Below are positions 11,554-21,241 of a stretch of 64,000 nucleotides of DNA, piece after piece. Position 1 is the first letter of the stretch, and every line of letters starts with the position of its first letter. Location of the stretch: contig BDGG01000003.1 in assembly GCA_001949185.1 (NCBI GenBank), positions 4,318,411-4,382,410 on the forward strand, given 5' to 3'. Position numbers and translations under genes: made by a program. The notes below the pieces were generated by a model that saw nothing but the letters and a program-made list of their open reading frames with translations, ran no database searches and had not been told where the DNA came from. This DNA comes from Ramazzottius varieornatus (taxonomy: Eukaryota; Tardigrada; Eutardigrada; Parachela; Ramazzottiidae).

Positions 11554-12634
11554 AATTCTTCAATCTCTTGTTATTTTTCCACTATCTCGTAGTGTACAAT
11601 GGAGATTTCTTCTTTTAGTTATGTTTGTTTGTTCTCAGTATAACCGACCCGTTTAATCGGTGATTTCTTGGTCTTCTTTTTGTTTGCTTGCCGATGAATA
11701 TTAACTGTTTCGTCGGCAAGCAACACCTTTGTGTGATGAAGTTCTTCCTGCCTTCATCGTAGAACGGACTCTGATTTAAATATCTTGGTTCTTTCTTCAG
11801 GAGACTCCAAATGCTACGATGAGAAACTTCTGAGTAAAATAGTTACCACGTCAACACGGGAAAGAAAGCGAGTCCACTAACGGGTTTCTCACAGAGAAAT
11901 TCGTCTGAAAACAGAAACAACAGGACTCTGTGCACGCTTCCGACTAATTTAAAAAGCAGCGCGAGCTGTTACAGAGGAAGTACGCGTACAGAAGCATAGA
12001 TGCTTAGATCGTCTTCGGCAACTTCCTTGTCGGAATCAACAGGCAACATCCCTATGGCTTTCCTGAAGCTCATCTGCCGAGTGGGAGTTGGATTATCCAG
12101 CCAGTCAATAGCCTGTCCAAACTTGAAAGCTACGTTCCGACTCAAAGCTGGTATTATGGTTCCGTAAAATTAACCTGAAAGATAGACACGTCATACTCAT
12201 TTGCCGCTACATCAACGAAATTACTTGTGGAATTTTTGGTATCAAAAGTAATAAAACGTCAGTTCGGATTTACGATAAAAAATAAATCGCCACGTTACGT
12301 ACTGTAGTTCGTACCAACTAAAGCGCCATCTTTACGCTAGTCAAGAATAATATTCATGTTTTTTCTACGGGGTGGAGTCCGTTCGGGGGACCCAAATACC
12401 TTCATATTCTCCCCGCTCCAGAGAGCCGTGTTTGTTCAAGTCTTCGGTCACACGTTTTTCCGTCCAAAAGAAATAAGGCTTGTTTGGATATTTCTTCCTC
12501 CGTTCCTGTTTTGTCAGGGGGGGGGGCGACTAGTCACCGGTGCATACTGCCGGTAAATTGAATGGAAAGCATTGCTCTGCAAGAAATGGATCAGGTCAAA
12601 CTTGTCATTTATATAGCATAAATGAAATATGTAC
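11554..12634. other. Intergenic with one candidate terminal exon
   Basis: Contains the MSH4 3' UTR side (AT-rich to about 11.9 kb), the candidate minus-strand terminal exon at 11969-12147, and otherwise nothing I can assign. A GGGGGGGGG run lies near 12520. Confidence 0.5.
11969..12147 (-). CDS. Candidate terminal exon of an unidentified minus-strand gene
   Basis: An open stretch of 59 codons ending in TAA, preceded by AG at the upper boundary (AATACCAG then CTTTGAG). It includes NVAFKFGQAIDWLDNP and RQMSFRKAIGMLPVD. Composition looks coding (charged and hydrophobic alternation, no low complexity), but I recognise no family. It is downstream of, and on the same strand as, the PDZ exon at 12635, so both may belong to one gene. 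Low confidence. Confidence 0.3.
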
Positions 12635-12944
12635 ATGTTCCGGCAAGCTTATACCCATTAGCTTCTAATAAAATGTCGTTGGATGTTAGCCTTCGGTCTT
12701 CTTTTGGGCGCATGCACCAGTTAACTTGATCCACATAGAGGAGCTGGCCATTTTCATATCCACCTGCGACTGAAAAGCCATAGTAGTCAACCCATCCTTC
12801 TTCCCCGCAAGGTCTTCGTTTGCAGAGCATCTTCCATCGTACACGCAGCAATATACAATATTCTTTATGATGAGATGGATGTCTTTCGCGAATTAATCGA
12901 AAGTTTTGGAGATCATTTTTGACAGGCATCTGTTCCTTGCACAT
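12635..12944 (-). CDS. MAGI-like PDZ0 exon, rest of gene not found
   Basis: Minus-strand frame with RRPCGEEG, FSVAGGYENGQLLYVDQV and NDILLEANGYKLAGT. This follows the N-terminal PDZ0 of MAGI scaffold proteins (the GGAENGQFPYLGEV ... ELLLEVN ... VAGLT pattern) better than any other PDZ class. A GT donor follows at GGAACAT. The upstream boundary is uncertain, and no guanylate-kinase-like, WW or further PDZ exon is visible in the next kilobases. It could be one exon of a gene with very long introns, or a stranded duplicated exon. Known MAGI role: junctional and synaptic scaffold at the membrane. Domain likely, gene status uncertain. Confidence 0.55.
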
Positions 12945-13766
12945 AACTGCACACAGCCATGCACATGGATATCGTTAATCTTGAGTTACGGTTAGACTGG
13001 AAGGACGATGTTGCTACTGCATGCTCGACAACACACGATAAATTGACCGTACTAGCACGTGCTAAGTTAAAGAAGAATTACATATCGTACATACCAAACA
13101 AGCAGAACTTCTATAAATAGCTTCCTTAGCCACTCCAAAGCCACTCGTGACTCAGCAGTATGGAACCTTCAATGTCTTGAGGGCGCGAGGATACTAAAAT
13201 TTATCCATTTAATGGATTCTATCAATACAAGCATGATTTCACAACCTACACAGTTTGATACAGTAGAAACTTCCTCCATTTGTTAAAGATTTTCATCAGT
13301 AAAGACCTACTTGTAGTAGCATTACAGTACCGAAAAAAGTTTCAACAAGGAAGTCATCTAGATTCTTGAAGTCTTGATTCAACAGTAAGGTCGAGAACAA
13401 CGCTGCGCTAGGCCTCGGCTCTTTCAGCTGTCTCTACAGGTTAACCTTCTCACGTTGCGCCATTTTTGATTTTAATTATCATGAACTCAGAGCGATTTTC
13501 GAGGACCGTTAGACTGCGACTGTGTGTAGTCCTCCGGCACGATATCTTCCAGGGGATGACATCAGATATGCCTTAGAGTTCTCCCGTTGCTGTACCCCAT
13601 TCCCAAACCGAAATCTCGAGCGGTCTTCACCTTGCACCGGTAAAACCGATGTATAGTACAATACCAGCGTAACAACGAACTGAGATACGTAACAGCAACC
13701 TTCTAGACGTCGAATGTCGCTACCAGTAGCAGGAGAGAAAAGAAAGTTCGATGGTTTTGAGGACCC
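12945..13766. other. Intergenic, contains a GPCR-tail fragment
   Basis: No gene except the degenerate GPCR C-terminal fragment at 13498-13572. AT-rich, with several short open frames of non-coding character. Confidence 0.5.
13498..13572 (-). pseudogene. Degenerate copy of the GPCR C-terminal tail
   Basis: On the minus strand it reads PLEDIVPEDYTQSQSNGPRK and then a stop, matching the last codons of the GPCR at 1893 (PLGDIVSEDYAQSQSKGPPK). Nucleotide identity over about 60 bp is high (GACTGCGACTGTG and GTAGTCCTCCG are shared). A one-base insertion just upstream breaks the frame. No other receptor exon is recognisable nearby, so it looks like the remnant of a duplicated receptor gene. Confidence 0.7.
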
Positions 13767-16700
13767 TCATGTCCGGCTAGGCGTCTGAAGCAGACCGGTC
13801 TTGCTTTGAGTAAGCGACGCCCTGCGAACCTTCTCAGCCATCAGTCTCTCAACCGCCCGATCTTCCGTTGCCGCTTCCTGTGCGGTCTGTGGCGCCTGAC
13901 CCACGCGTTTCTTTCTCTTCTTCCGACCATTCGCAAGGTCCTGCGGCGTCAACTTGGTGAAAGTGTCTGCAGGAGGTGGATACCCTCTCAGTATAATCGG
14001 CGCACCGTCCGGATACCTCATGGTATTCGGCGGAAACTCCATGTGTGTGATGTCCGCGATCTCCAGTTCGAGTTCCAAAAACTCGCTGACTTTGGTACAC
14101 GTCATGAGAATGGAGTAGGCTTTCTCTAATAACGCCGCTTTCTGATTGTCGAACCTCCTTCGAGCGATCTCTACTGGGTCGTCGGCCTTCGCAGCTAGTC
14201 GTCGCTCAGCTTCCAGTTCTTCGTCTGTCTTGACGTGTTCCGTTTCAACCTGCGCTTCTTCCCTCGGTTTCAGATCGTCCTCGGTCATATACGGAGTTCT
14301 TCTGCGTGGACGTGGTAGATATGGCGCTTCGTTGTCTACCTTCTTCCGTAAAACCTCGTACTTGAACCCACGATCAACAATCATTCGGCGAAGCTTTCGG
14401 GGAGGATGTGCTGGTTCGGGTGGTGGCACTTCTTCATCGTCATCTGGGTTCTCTTTTGAGCGAACACCGGCTCCGACCAGGGACTCGTGCCGCTCTCTTT
14501 CTGGCGCACCAGGCGCTCCGGCTTCTGTCGCATCGGCGACCTCCGGCTCACCCGGCGCACCTTCGACCGGGTCAGCGGGAATCGACTCTTTGGGAGGTAC
14601 TGATCCAGCGGACAGTCTGTCTTGCGAACCATTTTCCTCAACGTCCGAAGTCTGGAAATAACACAGACACTGCATGGAATCCGAGCAAGCGAAGTCGACA
14701 AGCTCGCTTTTTCAAGTGGCGCACGTTTCCAGCTCATAACACCGGAAAGGTGCGCCACATGGGGAAATATCGAACTTGATAGATCGTTTTTCCAACTGGC
14801 GCATACTCTCAGCTTTTGACACCAAAAACTGCGCGACACTGGGGGAAAACAATCTTCGGCTGGCTTAGTTTCTCCCAACTTCTAACGTATCGAACAACCT
14901 TCGAGGATGACAGTAAACGTTTACCTTTGGTTTTTTCTTCTCTGGTTGTTTCTTCTCTTTAGTCGGTGCGAACAGGCCCTGGTGCTTTGCTTCATGCACG
15001 GGTGCCACTTTTGTTGCTTCAGCTTTCCGCAAGTCTTCCTGGAGCTCTGCAGACTTTCTGCGGCGTTTGTCCCAGTCGGCGGTATCTTCGTGGGCAGTGG
15101 TCTCGAAGACTTCGAGCAGACAGGCAGGGACTGGCCGACTGCCCGGTGAATCCGGCAGTGGTAGTATAGCCGGATGTTCGCGGCGTTTAACGATGGCCTG
15201 CTTGATCAGTGCGCGGTTCTTGTCCCATTGGTCTTCATTGCTGTCTGGATCGTAGTAAAGGTTGTCGTTGGCCTCTTTTTCTTCTTTCTTGTCCACCAGC
15301 GATACTTCCGACGCTTTAGCAATCTTCTTCATCCTGTTTTCGTATTCTTCGGCTTGTGCGATAATTGCTTTGATGTGCTTCGGATGTCGGAAGGTATCTA
15401 GAAGAACAGAAACAATGCACAGAGTAAACGGAGAATATTTGAAGTTCAGCAAACCAAAACGAAAAGATCATTTTCTCTAGTGGCGCATGCTTCTGACTAA
15501 TTAGACTGATATCGTGCGCTACTTGGGAAATCGATCTTGCTTGTTTGCCTGATTTCCTTGTGACATCGTATGTTATGTTATGGTACCTCACATGACTCAA
15601 TGACAAATTTACAACAGTTTCTTACTTTCGGGTGGCGCATAGTCTTTGAGACTGCTCAGCACAGTTCTATCCAGCTTCTTCATGAACGCCAAGTCATCGC
15701 ATTTCTTCGTCCGAATAGCGGCAATAGCTCCATGTTCCGCTGACCGATACCCGCATATCTCTCTCCAAGGTCTCCTCCTCGCTATGATGTGATTACTTCT
15801 CGACAGTCTTCCTGGCTGACGAACCCAGCATATATCCATCGGTTTCTCCTGCAGCTTGCACAAGGTCTGCGACAAGGCCCACTTGTACCGCGAGTTCTTC
15901 AGGCCGCCTTCTTTCGCTGGCGGTATCACTGACGTAATCTTCTTTTCTCGCATCCATTTACCGTATTCCAGCAGCCAGTCTGTCAGCTCATCGTACCGCC
16001 TAATCTGTTTGTTCTTCATCAGCGAGCAGATCACTTCGAACTTGTCGATTCGACTGCGAAGGTACTTCAAAGCTCGGTCAATCTTTCCCGTGTTATTTTC
16101 ACGACCTTGACGCGGGAGGAAATGCTCCTACAAGATAGAGAAAATGTATTCCGCACCAAAAGACAACAAAGTCCAGCAATAACAACTGGTGTGTGGGCGG
16201 ATGAACTGAACTAGATCGTTTTCATAAGTGGCGCACACTTCTCGCCAAAAACAATGAGAATATGCGCCACTTGAAAAACATAGACGAATTCGATTTAATC
16301 TGCTTTCCCAGTGGCGCACGGCTTCCGGCCAATGACATCGGAATTGTGGGCCACCTGAGACAAGGATTTGGTTCAAGTATTTTGCGAGCTCCCAAGTTTT
16401 ACCTGTTTGATGAGATGCTTTTCGATCTGCATTTTATTATCCCAGTATATCCCCAAGACCTTATGCGCCGTCTTCAGTTGCATGATCGAAGTCTTTTTCA
16501 CCCTCCGCTGTACATAATCCGGTGGTTCAGGTTTAGTGACATGGAACATGTTGATCTCGTCCTGAACTCCAGTAAGATACGGTTCCAGCGGATACAGCTC
16601 GTCATAGTGCTTATACGTATCGTTAAAGATTTTCTGCGCACGTTCCTGGCCTTGCACCAACCGATAAAAGACGCGCATGTTCCCGCCGTAAAACATGGGC

Positions 16701-17293
16701 ACTTCACCACCGGTCAGATCGTACATCAAGGCAATCGTTCTGTAATAGCCATCCTCAAACGGTATCTTATGCGGATACTTCAAGTTGATCCCTTGAGTAT
16801 AACACATCAACGCGCTCTCGAAATCGCACATGCGGAAGTAGGCGTCGGCTTTGAGTAACAACGCACCGTAGTCTTTGGGGTTGGCTTGGAGGATCGTTTC
16901 CGCCTTGGCCAGTGTCTTGTCATGCTCGTTGAACTGACTGTGATAGTGGCCTTGCTGAATCAGCAAATTCCGGTTATTTGGATCGTAATGAGCGATAGAG
17001 TCGTAATAATACTTGGTTTTCTCATGACGGTTCTTGCAGCGCTTCAGCGCCTCAGCAATGTCCAGTGCTCGATCGATAAAGTATAAAGGAACGCGCTTGA
17101 CGCCCACCGGTCCGAAGACGCGAGGATAGCCAGTTTTCCGGTGTAGGCGAGAAAGTGGGTAAGTGACTTCTTTCGATTCCTTGACATGCTCAATTTCGGT
17201 CGGTGGAGGAAGCTTTAATGTATCTGATTCGGGGTATAGCTTTTCGGCATTGGGCGGCTTCGGTGGACGAACCTTCTTCGGTACGGGGAGCAT
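13767..17293 (-). CDS. ODAD4 (TTC25)-like TPR protein of the outer dynein arm docking complex
   Basis: Four exons (17293-16403, 16127-15626, 15397-14925, 14651-13767) join in frame to 916 aa. Residues about 105-200 form TPR helices, including ALLLKADAYFRMCDFESALM and CYTQGINLKYP, resembling the ODAD4 motif of a TPR ending in GDFEFALVFYHRG. Further on, the pattern VLGIYWDNKMQIEKHLIKQ followed by a helix LKYLRSRIDKF parallels the ODAD4 region between its N-terminal TPRs and the FW motif. The C-terminal half (about 470-916) is Lys/Glu/Pro-rich, without the second TPR block of vertebrate ODAD4, so this is a divergent or different architecture. If correct, it acts in axonemes of motile cilia or sperm. 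Introns 1 to 3 each hold palindrome-family copies. Assignment moderate; a generic TPR protein is the alternative. Confidence 0.6.
14681..14878. repeat. Palindrome family copy 5 (two in tandem)
   Basis: In ODAD4-like intron 3. Two cores in a row: CAAGTGGCGCACG with GTGCGCCACATGGGG, then CCAACTGGCGCATAC with GCGCGACACTGGGGG. Confidence 0.8.
15445..15557. repeat. Palindrome family copy 6
   Basis: In ODAD4-like intron 2; cores TAGTGGCGCATGC and GTGCGCTACTTGGG, ends TTCAGCAAACC and TTGTTTGCCTGA. Confidence 0.8.
16198..16393. repeat. Palindrome family copy 7 (two in tandem)
   Basis: In ODAD4-like intron 1. Cores TAAGTGGCGCACAC with TATGCGCCACTTG, then CCCAGTGGCGCACGG with GTGGGCCACCTGAG. Confidence 0.8.
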
Positions 17294-17668
17294 TTAATAC
17301 TGCAATTTCCAGAAATACCACAAAATAACCCTCAGCTCATTACAATTTTTATCTCATCGACTGTTTTAGTATCACATAAGGGATGAAACTAAACATCAGC
17401 CAGCTGCGAGAAAAACTCTAAATATTCGAAAAACAACAACAAAGGTAATTTGTTGCTACACAGAACGGAAAAAGGCGAAAGAAGGTCAATGAAAATTCCG
17501 AATGAAAACTAAACAGAAAGTTTGAAGGTTTTCCGAGTGGCGCACACCTTTGGCTGTTATCAACGGAAACGTGCGCCACTTGAAGTATCGAGCTGGTTCA
17601 GTTCATTCACCCACGTTCATTCTAGTCATCGGCAAGGAACTTATGTAACATATTTCGAGGGGGAAACT
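17294..17668. other. Intergenic, SLC46-like 3' side to ODAD4-like 5' side
   Basis: Contains one palindrome copy (17519-17620) and otherwise nothing assignable. Both flanking genes read leftwards. Confidence 0.6.
17519..17620. repeat. Palindrome family copy 8
   Basis: Intergenic; cores CCGAGTGGCGCACACC and GTGCGCCACTTGAAG; right end TCATTCACCCACGTTC of the GACGTC end type. Confidence 0.8.
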
Positions 17669-20654
17669 TTAAGAAGAGTTCGACCAATCGTCGCCACTGG
17701 CGCTTCGTCGTTTCGCGTAGATCCAGTCTCTTCTTTCGATGTCGACATACGCGAAGATGGCCAGCACCACGATCAACGCGAACGACCCGACAGCGAACGC
17801 CAGACCGGACCACCAGGTCGCCGTGTAGTGGAACAGTCCCACGAAGATGATTGAGCCGAGTAGCGGCGCGATGGACTGGATGACGGAAATCAAGGCCATG
17901 GCTCGCCCCAGCTCATTCTTACCCACGAGCTCACCAAGGACCGAGCGAACACACACCATACACAGGAGACGCATGTGGCCGAAGCCCGCACTGGCGTAGA
18001 TGTGCCAGCCTTCCGTCGCCACGGAGTAACCGATGTAACCGATAATAGCGGAAGTATAGGCTACCATCTAGAACAGAACAACGTCTGTCTACTTGAACAC
18101 TGTCATTGACTCTCTTCCAGTACACAAAGGGCATATGCTAAAACCTGGGCCTGGACTGGATCGCTAGATCCCTGGATCTGGATTCCGGACCTGGATTTTG
18201 TCTGGATTTGTACTCTGTATCCGGACTAGTTATCCGTAGGACGCCAAAAAGTAGCAGAGAAAACAGGTATCAGACCGTGGCGAATGAATTGAACATGGTC
18301 GTTTTCCTAAGTGGCGAACACGTTCGGCCGGCTACAACGGAAAGGTTTCGTTTCGAGAACCTGTTTAGTTTCGAGAACCGCTAGGAACTCGGCTGCCAGC
18401 AGTATAGGATGCACTGACAAGTGAGCGAAACTTGATTTGGTAACAGCACGTTATTCGCCGGACCAGACTCCATTTTTGTCATCAAGCTGCCTAAGGTCTG
18501 ATCTCCAGTAGAGTTTCCTGAATTGCCATCATTCACAGTACTACCATATGGCTCGTGCGGTATCCTTACAAGGCTGCAAAGAGATGTGGACGTCGGCAAG
18601 AGAATTGAACATTTTCGGTATCTGCACTGGCGCACTTTTCCGTTGTGTTCGGCCGAGCGTGTGCGCCACTTGGGAAAACGACCATGTTCAAGTCATTCGC
18701 CAAGGTCTGATATCTGTTTTCTCTGTTGCCTTTAGGCGTCCTACGGACAACTAGTCCGGAAATCCAGACAAAATCCAGGTCCAGAATCCAGATTCAGGGA
18801 TCCAGCGATCCAGTCCAGGCCTATGTTTTAGCATAGACCTACAGAAAGTGCTCTTACCGCAATCGAAGTTTCCGTCATTCTGAAACAGCGACGAAGGAAC
18901 GCAACTGTGAAGACGACCGAGACAGAGCCGACGAGACCCAGAAGGCCTTGGAAGAAACTATACTGTTGTAAGGTCCAGCGGAAGGGCTCAAATTCCAAGA
19001 AGAGCTGCGTCACAGCGGACTTTCCTGGAAGAAGGGAAAACTGCAAGTACATTTTGTTTCACTTCTGTTCAGATGTCTTAAGACGAAGACTAGCAGATAT
19101 TATTTCAATGGGGAGGTCGGCAAATGAATCGTACGAGATTGTTATATCAAGTGGCGCATCTGTCCATTATTATTAACTGAGATCGTGCGCCACATGAGAC
19201 GTCGATCTTGGACGTTTCGTTTGCCGGCCTCCCAGATACATTTTCGAGATACTAGGTGGACAACTATTTCGAGAAAGATGTTCGTACCGCTGTAAGCGAT
19301 GTTGGAAATGAACGAAGCTAGTAAAATCAAGCACACATGGAGTCTAGTTTCCCCGGTCCGTTCTTTATTCAGCAAGTCGAAGCTTTCCCGTAAATGTCGG
19401 AGAGAGAACAGGTCGCTGCAGCCGTCAGAGCCGTATTTTGGTGGAGGTCGTAAATCATGGATGGCCACGATACCATACAAAAAGCAAGCCAAATACAGGC
19501 CACCAGCTACCATGAACGGGTATAGTATCGCCTTCTCGAACAAGTAACCTCCAAGGAAGGAGCCACCGTTCATAGCGATGACCAACAGTCCTTCGATAAT
19601 GGCGTTGTTGATGGCACGGTTAGACGAGTCGGTGAAGTCCCCGATGTAGCTGAAGACGGCCATCATGATGATGAAACGACCTCCTAGGAGGGAGGACAGA
19701 ACAGGGGAAACGAGAAGGTAGGACGGAGGAACGGGACGGATTACACAAAAGGCCGCCCATGCTGCTGCGGCAGCCAGACCGAAGAACGGAACGAGAAGGA
19801 GCCGCTTTCGCCCAAAATGGTCGCTCCAAGAACCTAAACGATCACAGAAAAGGTGAAGGGCAAGTTCGACGTGGACGAACACGTACACAAACAAATTTAA
19901 CAAGATTGTTTTAGTAAGTGTCGCAAGTTTGTAGTGTTTTTGGCCGACGGTGCGCGCCGCTTTGGAAACTCCATAAGATCGTTTCCTCAAGTGGCGCACT
20001 TCTGCAGTGTTTCTGGCTAAAAGCGTGCGCCACGCATAAATCTTGTCAAGTTTATCTCAAAAATCTCAAAGAATTCTCACATGGAAATTATTTGAGGTGT
20101 TTTGCAACCAATATGTGTAGTTTCTTTATATAGTTTTAACGAGATGTAGGAAAATATGTGGTAGGAATTCGGAGTAAATTTATAAAAGGTCACGTACCTA
20201 AAAACAACGATAAGATAATGGCCGGTATGGATTCCAGCAGGACACTGTACAGCTGATAGGCCGACGTTGTCTTGCGAACTGCGTCCATCTCATTGTGGTT
20301 GTACTTGTTGACAAGATGAGCGCATACCTCCGACGAAAAGTTGTGGTGAAGTTCACAAACCTTCAACACAAGAAAACGTTACCACAACGTTCCCCAACCG
20401 GAAATCAGAAACCAACAAAATGTTCTGAATTGTGGTACCTTGTACTTTAAGAGTTCGACGTAAGATGGGCCATAAATTCCGAAAGCCAGGCCGAACATTA
20501 GGACGACAGGTGCGGCTCGAATAGCTCCATAGTACGGAGAAGTCTTCTCTGAAACTCCGCTCAAGCTTCTGACCAAAGGACTGTTCTCATCGGAGCTGGT
20601 GTAAGGGCTCCGGGTCTTGGTAACCTTCGTACTCCGATATACTTCCGTCGGCAT
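17669..20654 (-). CDS. SLC46-family (proton-coupled folate transporter-like) MFS transporter
   Basis: Five exons (20654-20439, 20360-20198, 19833-19288, 19024-18858, 18067-17669) close to 496 aa, the usual SLC46 length. The MFS loop 2-3 signature is GSWSDHFGRKR, followed by SSLLGGRFIIMMAVFSYIGD, a SLC46-type TM4-5 segment, and a central loop with HLRESFDLLNKER. The C-terminal half has FRWTLQQYSFFQGLLGLVG and a final GRAMALISVIQSIAPLLGS. About 12 membrane helices are visible. The N-terminal cytoplasmic tail is Ser/Thr-rich (SSDENSPLV). Family role: proton-coupled uptake of folates, haem or lysosomal catabolites, depending on member; the exact substrate cannot be read here. Intron 4 carries a large TIR element; introns 2 and 3 carry palindrome copies. 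Confidence 0.85.
18272..18345. repeat. Palindrome family copy 9a, half element
   Basis: CGTGGCGAATGAATTGAACA, then CCTAAGTGGCGAACACG; the right arm is lost. Inside the TIR element at 18132-18836. Confidence 0.6.
18587..18709. repeat. Palindrome family copy 9b
   Basis: GGACGTCGGCAAGAGAATTG to CATTCGCCAAGGTC, cores GCACTGGCGCAC and GTGCGCCACTTGGG. Inside the TIR element at 18132-18836. Confidence 0.8.
19111..19233. repeat. Palindrome family copy 10
   Basis: In SLC46-like intron 3. Complete ends GGGAGGTCGGCAAATGAATC and CGTTTGCCGGCCTCCC, cores CAAGTGGCGCATC and GTGCGCCACATG. Confidence 0.8.
19880..20054. repeat. Palindrome family copy 11 (two in tandem)
   Basis: In SLC46-like intron 2; first copy eroded (AAGTGTCGCAAG with GTGCGCGCCGCTT), second better kept (CTCAAGTGGCGCAC with GTGCGCCACGC). 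Confidence 0.75.
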
Positions 20655-21241
20655 TTTCGACGTTTTAAATCACTGAAAAGATGCGAATGAACGACCCTCA
20701 GAATGAAAACCAAGAAAAGTAGGCGAACGATTGATCGAGATGGAAATACAGAGGATGGAGTGCGACAAACTTCACATCCTGGTTGAAGTTAGGACTGTGC
20801 ACGTAAATCGAAGAGTCCCGTCCTGATTGAAACCTCATTGGCGCACTTAATGGTCTCACTTCCTTGTTCAGCCACCCATCAATATCGGTTTCGACTATGG
20901 AAACCCCTGTAGTAAGTGCTCGTTATCGAAACCAGGAGAGAGATTACAGGCACGAGATGCGATACCTCCGATACGCTATCGTAACCTCGTACTTGAAAGT
21001 GGGCTATTTTTCCGGTACGAGTACTAGTAAATTTACTTCCAAAGATATTCATGATAACAAAATATTTCAACAGAAATCCGAAGTCTCTTCGCGGATAAAA
21101 ATAATCATTCTTTTCTGAAAAATATGTTTTAAGTTTGAAAGCTATAAAAATGCGTGTTAAAAAAACCATTTAGAATGCAAAAATCATGTTTTTTGGTTTT
21201 TTTCCGTAAAAAATCCGTTTTCAGTTCTCTTGGGATTTTGG
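20655..21241. other. Intergenic, orphan 3' side to SLC46-like promoter
   Basis: No gene seen. AT-rich with T and A runs at 21100-21230. Confidence 0.6.

Larger units (their letters stand above)
18132..18836. mobile_element. Non-autonomous TIR element with TA target duplication, nested palindromes inside
   Basis: About 130-bp inverted ends: the left starts TGCTAAAACCTGGGCCTGGA and the right ends in the complement TCCAGGCCTATGTTTTAGCA, each bordered by TA. The match runs through CCTGGATTTTGTCTGGATT, CGGACTAGTTRTCCGTAGG and AGAGAAAACAG. No transposase frame. The middle contains two members of the GTGGCGCAC palindrome family, at least one of which is complete. TA borders suggest mobilisation by a Tc1/mariner-type enzyme. 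It sits in SLC46-like intron 4. Confidence 0.75.
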
